Position numbers and translations under genes: made by a program
Assembly (NCBI RefSeq): GCF_022761035.1
Contig: NZ_JAKWJP010000010.1
Span: forward strand, 1 to 44,193
Reading direction: 5' to 3'
Length of the DNA stretch: 44,193 nucleotides
From: Microbacterium sp. SS28
GTDB taxonomy: Bacteria; Actinomycetota; Actinomycetes; Actinomycetales; Microbacteriaceae
Part shown: positions 26,510 to 33,959 of the stretch, in pieces
Numbering within the stretch: position 1 is the stretch's first letter
Layout of the letters: each line of letters begins with the position of its first letter
The notes under the pieces: model-generated
What the model was told of the DNA's origin: nothing
Databases searched by the model: none
What the model saw: only the letters and a program-made list of their open reading frames with translations

Positions 26510-27424
26510 ATGGGGCAGCAGCGTCGGCGCATCGTGTGGATCGCGGCAGCCGCGGTCGCCGCGCTCGTCGTCGGGCTCGGGATCGCGTGGCTCGCGCAGC
26601 CCGGCGCGCCCGCGGCATCCGCTCCCTCTCCTTCGCCGACGAAGACGCAGACCCCTTCCCCGACTCCCACGCCGACCCCCACCCCCACCCCCACTCCGAC
26701 GCCGACCGGATTCCCGGCGAACACCGCCGGCTACGACCTCAACGCGCTGCCTTCGACCGACGTCTTCGCCGTCAACGCGGGGATCGCGGTCGATGACAAG
26801 CCGGACGCCGCCTTTACGGGCGAAGCCGCGCGGCCACGGGATTGGGCGGCGCCCGTCTTCACGGATCCGCTCGGGCAGCCCGTCTCGCGGCTGCTGCGGG
26901 ACTTCGTGTACGGCGGCACGACGGTGCCCGTCATCGAGCGGCAGGACAACTGGGTCAAGGTGCTGCTCACGGGGCGGCAGGCGATCCCGTCGCAGGGGAA
27001 CCCCGCGCAGGTCACGGGCTGGCTGCGGATGCAGGATGTCGAGCTCACGCCCCTCGACCAGGTCGTCGCCGTGAGCATCTCGGCACGCACGATCGACATC
27101 TGGAAGGCCGGGGCGTCCGAGCGGGTCGCGAGCGACTTCGGCTGGGGCACGGGCGCGACGCCGACGCCGCTCGGTCGCGCCTTCGTCATGCTCGTCCGCG
27201 CCGATCCCTCGCTCTGGTACACGCGCGGGCACCCGATCGTGTACCTCTCGGTGCAGTCGCCGACGCTCGACGGGTTCGGCGGATCGAGCGTCGCCGTGAC
27301 GGCGTTCCACTATCACGATGCGCATTCGGGTCAGATATCGAATGGATGCCTCCGGCTGGACGCCGCCGCGATCGATCGGCTCGCCCAGCTCCCCGAAGGG
27401 ACGCCCGTCTTCATCCGCGCCTGA
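26510..27424 (+). CDS. L,D-transpeptidase (YkuD domain), membrane-anchored
   Basis: 304 residues. Residues 8-30 form an N-terminal membrane anchor or signal, followed by a Pro/Thr-rich linker (residues 38-66, PTPTPTPTPT) that spans the wall. A middle domain (about 95-180) may bind substrate. The C-terminal YkuD domain has H272...S277-N-G-C280-L-R, the catalytic pattern of enzymes that make 3-3 cross-links in peptidoglycan or attach proteins to it. SNGC replaces the commoner SHGC. The start is uncertain: ATG 26510 has GGAG only 2 nt away, but gives a proper signal sequence. Confidence 0.88.
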   Translation: MGQQRRRIVWIAAAAVAALVVGLGIAWLAQPGAPAASAPSPSPTKTQTPSPTPTPTPTPTPTPTPTGFPANTAGYDLNALPSTDVFAVNAGIAVDDKPDAAFTGEAARPRDWAAPVFTDPLGQPVSRLLRDFVYGGTTVPVIERQDNWVKVLLTGRQAIPSQGNPAQVTGWLRMQDVELTPLDQVVAVSISARTIDIWKAGASERVASDFGWGTGATPTPLGRAFVMLVRADPSLWYTRGHPIVYLSVQSPTLDGFGGSSVAVTAFHYHDAHSGQISNGCLRLDAAAIDRLAQLPEGTPVFIRA

Positions 27425-27465
27425 CCCGTGACAGCGGGGCTCTGGCGGGCGAGTCGGACCGCGCG

Positions 27466-27471
27466 TAGATT
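27466..27471 (+). promoter_or_regulatory. Probable -10 box of the YCII gene
   Basis: TAGATT at 27466-27471 in the 97-bp gap after the transpeptidase gene, with a GAGAAGAG ribosome binding region before the ATG at 27522. Confidence 0.45.
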
Positions 27472-27521
27472 GCACGTGCCGCGGGGGACGGCCTCGCGGC
27501 TCGACCCGAGAAGAGACCGTC

Positions 27522-27842
27522 ATGAGCACGTACCTGATCCTCTACCGCGCGCCCGGAACCGCCGCCGACCAGATGGCCGACCAAGACCCCGAAGCAGCCG
27601 CCGAGAGCATGAAGGCGTGGACCGACTGGCAGGCGAAGGCGGGCGACGCCGTCGTCGACTTCGGCTCGCCGACACAGCCCGTGTCGGGCGCCGATCCCGG
27701 CTCGGAGACGTCGATCGGCGGCTATTCGCTCGTGCAGGCGGATTCGCTCGGCGAGCTGGACGCCCTTCTCGCCGATCACCCGCACAAGGCCATGGGCGGT
27801 TCCATCGAGATCCTCGCGCTGCTGTCAATCCCCGGGATGTGA
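27522..27842 (+). CDS. YCII-related domain protein
   Basis: 106 residues of the YCII/dimeric alpha-beta barrel type: MSTYLILYRAP at the start, WTDWQAKAGDAVVDFGSP in the middle and GGSIEILAL at the end. Actinobacterial members are small cytoplasmic proteins, often annotated with DGPF-domain or sigma-factor associated genes, but none is nearby. Function unknown. It stands alone between a transpeptidase and an aldo/keto reductase. Confidence 0.85.
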   Translation: MSTYLILYRAPGTAADQMADQDPEAAAESMKAWTDWQAKAGDAVVDFGSPTQPVSGADPGSETSIGGYSLVQADSLGELDALLADHPHKAMGGSIEILALLSIPGM

Positions 27843-27866
27843 TGCCGCGGCAGCGCAGCGAGGCGT

Positions 27867-27898
27867 CAGGATAGAGGCACCCCCCGAACTCTAAGGAG
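27867..27898 (+). promoter_or_regulatory. Promoter and ribosome binding site of the aldo/keto reductase
   Basis: CAGGAT (27867-27872) is a possible -10 box, and AAGGAG (27893-27898) lies 7 nt before the ATG, the strongest Shine-Dalgarno site in this part of the window. Confidence 0.5.
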
Positions 27899-27905
27899 CC
27901 TCCCC

Positions 27906-28898
27906 ATGCAGCAGCGTCCGCTCGGCCGCACCGGCCGCACCGTCTCGCCGATCGGACTCGGCACGTGGCAGCTCGGCGCCGACTGGGGCGATGTGAGCGA
28001 GGCCGACGCGCGGGCCGTGCTCGCGGCATCGGTCGAGAACGGCGTGACGCTCTTCGACACCGCCGACGTGTACGGCGACGGGCGCAGCGAGTCGATCATC
28101 GGCGCCTTCCTCGCCGAGGGTCATGACGTCGTCGTCGCGACGAAGATGGGCCGCCGTCTCGCGCAGGAGCCCGAGAACTACTCGCCCGCGAACTTCCGTG
28201 CGTGGACCGACCGGTCGCGCCGCAACCTCGGCGTCGACACGCTCGACCTCGTGCAGCTGCACTGCCCGCCGACCGCCGTCATCGAGGCCGACGCCACCTA
28301 TGACGAGCTCGACGCGCTCGTCGCCGACGGGACCATCGCGGCCTACGGCGTCTCGGTCGAGACGACAGCGCAGGCGCTCGCCGCGATCGCGCGGCCGAAC
28401 GTCACGAACGTCCAGATCATCCTGAATCCCTTCCGCCTCAAGCCGCTCGACGAGGTGCTGCCTGCGGCGCTCGCGGCGGAGGTCGCGATCTTCGCGCGCG
28501 TTCCCCTCGCATCGGGACTCCTCTCGGGGAAGTACACGGCGGCGACGACATTCGCCGAGAACGATCACCGCACGTACAACCGCCAGGGTGAGGCGTTCGA
28601 CCGGGGCGAGACCTTCTCGGGCGTCGACTACGCCACAGGGCTCGAGGCGGTCGCCGAGCTCGCCGCGGCACTGCCGTCGGGCGTCTCGCTTCCCGCCGCG
28701 ACGCTCGCATGGATCACTTCGCTGCCGGGTGTCACTTCTGTGATCCCGGGCGCGCGCAACATCGCCCAGGCCCGGTCGAACGCGGATGCCGCAGCACTCC
28801 TCGAGCCCGGCTCCGGCTTCGACCTCGCCGCGTTCGACGGCGTCGTCCGCGAGGTCTACGACCGCCGCCTGCGGGAGTCCATCCACCCCCAGTGGTGA
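27906..28898 (+). CDS. Aldo/keto reductase
   Basis: 330 residues of the AKR TIM-barrel family, NADPH-dependent. It begins RPLGRTGRTVSPIGLGTWQLG and contains the catalytic tetrad: D of LFDTADVYGDG, Y of the same motif, K of VVATKMG, and H of DLVQLHCP. The C-terminal nucleotide-binding part has TSVIPGARNIAQARSNADA. Substrate unknown. A strong ribosome binding site and its own promoter suggest independent, fairly high expression. Confidence 0.92.
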   Translation: MQQRPLGRTGRTVSPIGLGTWQLGADWGDVSEADARAVLAASVENGVTLFDTADVYGDGRSESIIGAFLAEGHDVVVATKMGRRLAQEPENYSPANFRAWTDRSRRNLGVDTLDLVQLHCPPTAVIEADATYDELDALVADGTIAAYGVSVETTAQALAAIARPNVTNVQIILNPFRLKPLDEVLPAALAAEVAIFARVPLASGLLSGKYTAATTFAENDHRTYNRQGEAFDRGETFSGVDYATGLEAVAELAAALPSGVSLPAATLAWITSLPGVTSVIPGARNIAQARSNADAAALLEPGSGFDLAAFDGVVREVYDRRLRESIHPQW

Positions 28899-28934
28899 GC
28901 CGGGCCCTCGGCCGTTCGCGGCGGCGCGCCCTGT

Positions 28935-28965
28935 TCGTCGAGCGAGCGAAGCGAGACGAAGCGCC
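28935..28965 (+). repeat. Dispersed 31-bp repeat, copy A
   Basis: Shares 27 of 31 positions with 32185-32215. The element reads TCGT(C/T)GAGCGAGC then AAGCG(A/G)GACGAA and ends CGCC. It lies 37 bp after the reductase stop in an 88-bp convergent gap. I recall close relatives of this sequence between genes of Microbacterium. Confidence 0.8.
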
Positions 28966-28986
28966 TCCTGGTTCGATGCCGTGGGG

Positions 28987-29472
28987 TCAGCCGAGCAGCG
29001 ACGTCACCGCGTCGGGCGACCAGGGAAGCGCGAGGTCCCAGCCCCGCATCGTCGCAAGCGCGATGAAGGAGCCGAGCAGGAGGACGTTCAGCACGACAGT
29101 GCCCCAGAACGCCCGCCGGAACGTCCGCTTGCGCGTCTTGTGCCGGAACACCTGCTGCGCGACGAGCGCTCCGGGCCACCCGCCGAGCAGTCCGAGTGTG
29201 AGCAGCGTGCGCTCCGACGTCCGCGGCGCACTGCGTCGCGCTGCGCGCTTGTCGAGCCCGTAGGCCGCGAATGCGACGAGGCTCAGAGCACCGTAGAGCG
29301 CCGGCATCCACCAGGGCAGATCCAGAATCACGGATGCCGCGCCGAACGTCGCCGCGAAAACGACGAGCACGCCCCAGCTGAGCCCTGCCGGGAGCGGCCG
29401 CGACAGATCCCGCGGCCGGTCGTCGACCGCGGCGGGGCGAGGGCGGGGGCGAGGGGAGGAGCCGTGCGACAT
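28987..29472 (-). CDS. DUF1294 family membrane protein
   Basis: 161 residues. A polar start (MSHGSSPRPRPRPA) is followed by four predicted membrane segments. The DUF1294 region has AAYGLDKRAARRSAPRTSERTLL and GGWPGALVAQQVFRHKTRKRTFRRAFW, the conserved core. Function unknown. The ATG at 29472 has TAGGAT 7 nt upstream on the - strand, a leaderless start. Confidence 0.88.
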   Translation of the reverse strand: MSHGSSPRPRPRPAAVDDRPRDLSRPLPAGLSWGVLVVFAATFGAASVILDLPWWMPALYGALSLVAFAAYGLDKRAARRSAPRTSERTLLTLGLLGGWPGALVAQQVFRHKTRKRTFRRAFWGTVVLNVLLLGSFIALATMRGWDLALPWSPDAVTSLLG

Positions 29473-29512
29473 GCGCTCGATCCTAGGACGCCGCACGCGC
29501 GGGACGGCACGA

Positions 29513-29550
29513 GAAAGGGCGCCGCACCCCGAAGGATGCGGCGCCCTTTC
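29513..29550. terminator. Terminator after the DUF7144 gene
   Basis: A perfect 14-bp stem, GAAAGGGCGCCGCA (29513-29526) with its complement at 29537-29550. It ends in TTTC on the + strand and in TTTC on the - strand, so it can act both ways. It lies 14 bp past the DUF7144 stop. Confidence 0.9.
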
Positions 29551-29563
29551 GAGCGGGACGGGG

Positions 29564-29968
29564 TCAGCGGTCCTGCAGCTCCTTGCCGTACACGACGAGC
29601 GCGAAGATCACGAGCAGGTCGAGCGCGATGATCGTGAGCGCGAGCCACGGCGAGTAGGGGATCGACGCGAACTGGCTCACGGCGTTGATCGAGACGAGCA
29701 CGACACCGGTGATGCGGGCCCAGGTCGCGCCGCGCAGGACGAAGACTCCGACGAGCACGATCAGGAGACCGACGATGAGGTGCCACCAGCCCCAGGTCGT
29801 GACGTCGACGAGCCAGATGCTGCCGGTGATCGTGACGAAGTAGGCGCTCGACGGGCCGATGATCGCGGCGAGGCCGAAGAGCGCGTTGAAGACGCCCACG
29901 ATGATCAGGACGATGCCGCCGAACACGGCCCAGCCGACCCAGCCGGACTGCTTCTGAACGTTGGACAT
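29564..29968 (-). CDS. DUF7144 family membrane protein
   Basis: 134 residues with four membrane segments: VFGGIVLIIVGVFNALFGLA, then the conserved SIWLVDVTTWGWWHLIVGLL, VLRGATWARITGVVL and LALTIIALDLLVIFALVVYG. The TTWGW motif marks this family of small actinobacterial membrane proteins of unknown role. ATG 29968 has AAGGGG about 8 nt upstream. Confidence 0.87.
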   Translation of the reverse strand: MSNVQKQSGWVGWAVFGGIVLIIVGVFNALFGLAAIIGPSSAYFVTITGSIWLVDVTTWGWWHLIVGLLIVLVGVFVLRGATWARITGVVLVSINAVSQFASIPYSPWLALTIIALDLLVIFALVVYGKELQDR

Positions 29969-30174
29969 GATCGGAACCCCTTTCTGAGGTGATACGGCCC
30001 GCAGAACCGCGGGATCCACGGACGGGCCCGTACGGCCTGCCCATCGACACGATGTTCCCGTGATCCACGGACTCGGATCACGCAGGCGCGCCGCCGCTCA
30101 CCCGACTCGGGTGACGGGAGGGGTGCGGCATCCGTCACCCGCCGTAATGCGAAGCGGACGAAGGGATGCCGCGC
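29969..30174. promoter_or_regulatory. Control region with stacked palindromes upstream of the DUF7144 gene
   Basis: No gene. It holds an 8-bp inverted repeat CGTGATCC...GGATCACG (30059-30082) and a perfect 17-bp palindrome TCACCCGACTCGGGTGA (30098-30114). The string GATCCACGGAC occurs twice (near 30013 and 30062), and GACTCGG occurs twice (30070 and 30104). These dyads lie 90-150 bp before the DUF7144 start on the - strand and look like regulator sites. Confidence 0.55.
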
Positions 30175-30774
30175 TCAGAGCTCGAGCCGCATGACGAGCC
30201 GGCGCTTGGTGGGGTGCGAGACCTCGACGAATCCGGCTGCGGCGAAGGGGCCGACGGCGCCGACGCTCATCTCGTTCCACGTCACTTCGGCGCCGCCCGT
30301 GACCATGGGGTAGCCCTCGATCGCCTCGGCTCCGCGGGCGCGGGCATGCGCGACGGCTGCCGCGACGAGGTCGTAGGTGTAGCCCCGGCCGCGGAACCCG
30401 CGCCGCACGACGAGGCAGGGGATCGCCCAGACCGACTCGTCGTCCTTGTCTTCGCTGCGCTCCTTCCATGGCACGGGCGAGCCGCGGAGCCGGCCGTAGA
30501 CGCTGCGGCGATCGACGGCGCACCAGCCGACGGGCTCGTCGTCGAGGTAGGCGACGATGCCGATCGTCTCGGTCGCGCGCGGATCGCCGCAATTCGTCTC
30601 GGCCCGCAGGATCGCCCCGCGCTCGCTCTCGGGCATGTACCACCAGTCGTGGTCGCCCAGGCGCTGCCGCTCGCACTGGCAGTGCCCCGCCGTGCCGGTG
30701 AGGATCGCCTGCAGGTCGTCCCACGATGCCTCGTTCGCCGGCACGATCCGAAGGCGCGGAGCAGCGGCTGCCAT
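30175..30774 (-). CDS. GNAT-like acetyltransferase (CxC type), copy 2
   Basis: 199 residues, paralogous to the 19571-20155 product: LRIVPANEASWDDLQAILTG, then CQCERQR near residue 32, VWAIPCLVVRRGFRGRGYTYDLV (acetyl-CoA loop RRGFRGRG), and ARGAEAIEGYPMV. The C-terminal AAAGFVEVSHPTKRRLVMRLEL matches too. Substrate unknown. The ATG has TAGGGT 6 nt upstream, leaderless. It is divergent from the MFS gene with 79 bp between starts. Confidence 0.86.
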   Translation of the reverse strand: MAAAAPRLRIVPANEASWDDLQAILTGTAGHCQCERQRLGDHDWWYMPESERGAILRAETNCGDPRATETIGIVAYLDDEPVGWCAVDRRSVYGRLRGSPVPWKERSEDKDDESVWAIPCLVVRRGFRGRGYTYDLVAAAVAHARARGAEAIEGYPMVTGGAEVTWNEMSVGAVGPFAAAGFVEVSHPTKRRLVMRLEL

Positions 30775-30853
30775 GCACCGACCCTACGTCGCACCCCCGA
30801 CAGCGCGCACGGAGCGCACGGGCGCCCCCCTGCTGATCGATAGCCTGGAACGG

Positions 30854-32191
30854 ATGCCGCATACCCAGCCGACTCGCCCGCCCGCCCTCACGCCGTGGTC
30901 GATGATCGTCGGACTCGGATTCGTGAGCCTGCTGATCGACATGGTCGCCGACGGCGCCGCATCGGTGACCGGCGCACTGCTCGAGCAGCTCGGGGCGACG
31001 GCGCTGCTCGTGGGTCTCGTGACGGGCGGCGCGCAGGCGCTCGCGCTGCTCCTCCGGCTCGTGACGGGACCGTGGGCCGACCGCACGGGCGCGTACTGGG
31101 GCTTCACGATCGCGGGATACGCCCTGACCGCGATCTCGGTGCCGCTGCTCGCCTTCACCCCGATGCTCGGCGCCGCGGGGCTCGCGGTCGCGAGCGCCCT
31201 CATCCTGGTCGAGCGCACCGGCAAGGCGATCCGCTCACCTGCCAAGACAGTGCTTCTCGCGGATGCTGCGCTCGCCGTCGGCGTCGGCAAGGGCTTCGGC
31301 GTGCACAAGGCGCTCGACCAGATCGGTGCTTTCGGGGGGCCGCTCATCGTCGCGGGCGTCGCGGCGCTGACGGGCTCGCTCGCACCTGCCTTCCTCGTGC
31401 TCATCGTGCCGGCGGCGGCCGCGATGGTACTCCTCTTCTGGCTGCGCGCGAAGGTCCCCGACCCGAGCATGTACCAGCCGGCGGAGCCCGAGCCCGCGAA
31501 GCCCGCACCGGCGAAGTCCGCGGTGGCTCAGTCCAGGTCTGACGCTGACCCCCGCCCGACAGACCCGCAGCCCACGACCGCCGAAGCCGCGGCATCCGTC
31601 GCCGCCGCTGCGCGCGCGACCTTCCGCACCTTCCTCCTCTTCTCGCTCTTCGCGGGCCTCACGACCTTCGGTCTGCTGAGCTTCGGGATCGTCTCGTTCC
31701 ACCTCGCGGCGAGCGATCTCGTCCCTCTCGCCGGGGTGCCTCTCGTCTACGCGCTCGGCATGGCCGCGGCCGCGCTCTCGGCATTCGCGACCGGCTGGGC
31801 ATACGACCGCTGGGGCGCGCGAGTGCTGTATGCCGTTCCGGTTATGACTCTCTTCGTGCCGGGTCTCGTGCTCGGCCCGACGCTCGCCACCGTCGTCGGG
31901 GGAGTCGTCGTCTGGGGTGCCGCGACGGGGGTGCAGGACTCGACGGTCAAGGCCCTCGTCGCAGATCTGGTGCCGGGCCGCAAGCGCGGCGCGGCCTATG
32001 GCTGGTTCGCCGTGTTCCAGGGCGTCGGAGCCCTCGCGGGCGCCGTCGTCGCGGGCGCGCTCTACGGCAATGTGCCGCTCCTCATCGGCCTCGTGGTGGT
32101 GCTGCAGATCGTCGCGATCGTGCTTCTCGCGATCGTGCTGCGCCGTCGAGGTGCCGCCCGCGTGGGCACGGCCCAACCCCGTGATCGTTGA
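30854..32191 (+). CDS. MFS transporter
   Basis: 445 residues, about 12 membrane segments, inner membrane. The loop between segments 2 and 3 has LLRLVTGPWADRTGAYWG, the usual MFS motif A position, and the second half has FATGWAYDRWGARVLY at the equivalent place. A 65-residue Pro/Ala-rich cytoplasmic loop (about 210-255) separates the halves. The substrate cannot be told; LVERTGKAIRSPAKTVLLADA resembles small MFS families of unknown role. The ATG has TAGCCT 7 nt upstream (leaderless). The stop codon lies inside a dispersed repeat. Confidence 0.87.
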   Translation: MPHTQPTRPPALTPWSMIVGLGFVSLLIDMVADGAASVTGALLEQLGATALLVGLVTGGAQALALLLRLVTGPWADRTGAYWGFTIAGYALTAISVPLLAFTPMLGAAGLAVASALILVERTGKAIRSPAKTVLLADAALAVGVGKGFGVHKALDQIGAFGGPLIVAGVAALTGSLAPAFLVLIVPAAAAMVLLFWLRAKVPDPSMYQPAEPEPAKPAPAKSAVAQSRSDADPRPTDPQPTTAEAAASVAAAARATFRTFLLFSLFAGLTTFGLLSFGIVSFHLAASDLVPLAGVPLVYALGMAAAALSAFATGWAYDRWGARVLYAVPVMTLFVPGLVLGPTLATVVGGVVVWGAATGVQDSTVKALVADLVPGRKRGAAYGWFAVFQGVGALAGAVVAGALYGNVPLLIGLVVVLQIVAIVLLAIVLRRRGAARVGTAQPRDR

Positions 32192-32215
32192 GCGAGCCAA
32201 GCGGGACGAAACGCC
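32185..32215 (+). repeat. Dispersed 31-bp repeat, copy B
   Basis: 27 of 31 positions match 28935-28965. The TTGA within it provides the stop codon of the MFS gene (32189-32191), so insertion of the element may have set the present C-terminus. Confidence 0.8.
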
Positions 32216-32244
32216 ACCCGCCTCCAAGGCCGGCGAGTGGCGTT
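32210..32244. terminator. Stem-loop between convergent genes
   Basis: AACGCCAC (32210-32217) pairs with GTGGCGTT (32237-32244) around a GC-rich 19-nt loop that contains a smaller GCC/GGC hairpin. It lies 10 bp from the MDR dehydrogenase stop, so it can serve both strands. It has no T run. Confidence 0.6.
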
Positions 32245-32254
32245 CCGAGCCCCG

Positions 32255-33187
32255 CTACCAGATCCGGATGACGATGTTCCCCAGCGTCTCGTGCCCGTAC
32301 GCGCCGAATGCCTGCGCGATCTCGTCGAACGCGTGCTCGCGGTCGACGATGATGCGCAGGTCGCCCGACCCCGTGAGCCCCGTGAGCCGCTCGAGCGATT
32401 CCGTGGTGGGGTAGCCCGCGATGGGCACCGCCGTGAGTCGCTCCTGGTCGGGGAACATGTCGGGCGAGAACAGCACGGGCGAGATGAGCGTGCCGCCGTC
32501 CTTCACGAGCTCCGCGAATTCGCCCGGGTCGCCTTTGAGGTGCACCGCGACGTCGACGCCGTGCGGTGCGATTTCCCGGACGGATGCCGCGAGCCGCGCA
32601 TAGTCGACGGCGTGCGCCGCTCCCAGTTCGGTGAGCAGGTCGCGCCCGTCGATCGTGCGGCCCGTCGCGATGACGACGGCGCCGGCGGCCGCGGCGAGCT
32701 GCACGAGGATGGTCCCGACTCCGCCGGTCGCGCCGACGACGAGCACGGTCTTGCCGACGGGGTCGCCGATCGCGGCGAGGATCGCAAGGGCTGTCGATCC
32801 CGTGTGGGCGAGCGAGGCCGCTTCAGAGTCGGTGAGGTCGTCGGGGGCCTTGATGAGTCCTCCGTCGGCGAAGGCCGTCGTGTATTCGGCGAACGCGCCT
32901 TCGCGCAGGAATGGCTTCGCGACGACGCCGAGCACTCGGTCGCCGACGCCGAGCCCGGAGACGCCTTCGCCGACCGCATCCACGACTCCCGCGAATTCGC
33001 GCCCCAGCACGACCGGATACCGATGCTCGAAGAATCCCGCCATCCACCCCGCCGCGACGGCGAGGTCGAAGCCGTTGACCGATGCGGCGGTGACGCGCAC
33101 GCGCACTTCGCCGGGGTCGGGTTCGGGGATGTCGATGTCGAGGTGTGCGGGCTGCGCGCCCTGCTCAGCGACTGCGAAGGCCTTCAT
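32255..33187 (-). CDS. Zinc-independent quinone oxidoreductase-like MDR protein
   Basis: 310 residues of the medium-chain dehydrogenase/reductase superfamily. The GroES-like N-terminus has VRVRVTAASVNGFDLAVAAG and VLGREFAGVVDAVGEGV; the Rossmann part has VLVVGATGGVGTILVQLA and a GAAHAVDY segment. Cysteine ligands for zinc are absent, so it groups with NADPH:quinone reductases. Substrate unknown. The ATG at 33187 has only a weak ribosome binding site. Divergent from the DUF1905 gene. Confidence 0.88.
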   Translation of the reverse strand: MKAFAVAEQGAQPAHLDIDIPEPDPGEVRVRVTAASVNGFDLAVAAGWMAGFFEHRYPVVLGREFAGVVDAVGEGVSGLGVGDRVLGVVAKPFLREGAFAEYTTAFADGGLIKAPDDLTDSEAASLAHTGSTALAILAAIGDPVGKTVLVVGATGGVGTILVQLAAAAGAVVIATGRTIDGRDLLTELGAAHAVDYARLAASVREIAPHGVDVAVHLKGDPGEFAELVKDGGTLISPVLFSPDMFPDQERLTAVPIAGYPTTESLERLTGLTGSGDLRIIVDREHAFDEIAQAFGAYGHETLGNIVIRIW

Positions 33188-33361
33188 CGGCTGCCTGGCT
33201 TTCTGCGCGCCCATCCGCGGCTTCTGCGCGGGGCGAGGGATGCGCTCCCGCTCTGGATATACCCGCCGCCCCTCGCCCCGCAAGAGAAACCGCTCTCCCG
33301 TGTCGAAGCGAGTCGAACGCCCGAGGCTCCGAGTAACCTCGCCCGCACTACCCTCGATCCC

Positions 33362-33661
33362 ATGAAGGTCGAGTTCGACGGCGAGGTCTTCACATGGGAC
33401 GCCCGCCGCGCCGACACGTGGTTCTTCACGGCGCTGCCGGTCGACCTGAGCGAGCAGATCCGCGAGATCCCTCGCCCCTCCCGCGGCTTCGGCTCCGTGC
33501 GCGTGCTCGCCCGCATCGGAAGCTCCGAGTGGCGCACCTCGATCTTCCCTGACTCCTCCGCCGGCGCGTATGTGCTGCCGCTCAAGAAGGCCGTTCGGGA
33601 TGCCGAGTCCCTCGTCGACGGAGGCCCCGTGTCGGTGCGCCTCGAGGTGCTCGACGGCTGA
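33362..33661 (+). CDS. DUF1905 family protein
   Basis: 99 residues, the full DUF1905 beta-barrel domain: VEFDGEVFTWDARRADTWFFTALP, then GFGSVRVLARIGSSEWRTSIFP and YVLPLKKAVRDAE. Function unknown; elsewhere the domain is often fused to YdeI. The ATG has TACCCT 7 nt upstream, leaderless. Confidence 0.88.
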   Translation: MKVEFDGEVFTWDARRADTWFFTALPVDLSEQIREIPRPSRGFGSVRVLARIGSSEWRTSIFPDSSAGAYVLPLKKAVRDAESLVDGGPVSVRLEVLDG

Positions 33662-33726
33662 GAACGGGGTCTCGATGCGGCTGGGACTGCGTTCCACTTA
33701 GGGGCGTTATAGAAGCGTGATAGATT

Positions 33727-33770
33727 CCCGCTTGACGAATCATGAGAGATCTCTCATGATTGTCGGCGGG
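33727..33770. promoter_or_regulatory. Pilus operon promoter with 24-bp perfect palindrome
   Basis: TTGACG (33732-33737), 17-bp spacer and CATGAT (33755-33760) form the best promoter before the pilus genes. Bases 33738-33761 are a perfect palindrome (AATCATGAGAGA followed by its exact complement), covering the spacer and -10 box. Shorter flanking arms, GAC/GTC and CCCGC/GCGGG, extend the dyad to 33727-33770. A protein bound here would sit on the -10 region, so this is a probable operator. Confidence 0.65.
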
Positions 33771-33959
33771 AGGGGATCCACGCAGTTGCGTGTATCTCAA
33801 AACCCAGCTCTGAAAAGACTGGGACACGTAACTGGGGATGTTCTTGGGGCCGGTACTTGGGTGTGCCGGAGCTGTACGTAACTGGGGTTGTTCGCTGACT
33901 GGTGATGTCGCCGGTCTATTCAGTGCTGTCCGCTTGTCATCAAACAAGGAGATACGCAC
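33771..33959 (+). promoter_or_regulatory. Long structured leader of the pilus operon
   Basis: About 190 untranslated bases between the promoter and the prepilin ATG. It contains a hairpin CCCAG/CTGGG (33803-33823), an 18-bp direct repeat ACGTAACTGGGG(A/T)TGTTC at 33826 and 33876 (exact 50-bp period, one mismatch), and between them a 7-bp hairpin CCGGTAC/GTGCCGG (33850-33869). CAGCTC (33805) can also pair with GAGCTG (33869). AAGGAG (33946-33951) is a strong ribosome binding site. It does not match the c-di-GMP-I riboswitch that I would first suspect. Confidence 0.6.

Noticed and set aside
33833..33886. G-quadruplex from four G runs in the pilus leader
   Set aside because: Runs are 3-4 G with loops of about 9 nt or longer; a stable quadruplex is doubtful, and the direct repeat explains the spacing better.
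33771..33959. c-di-GMP-I (GEMM) riboswitch
   Set aside because: The core GCAAA and GGGACGCAAAGCC-like segments and the expected two-helix layout are absent.
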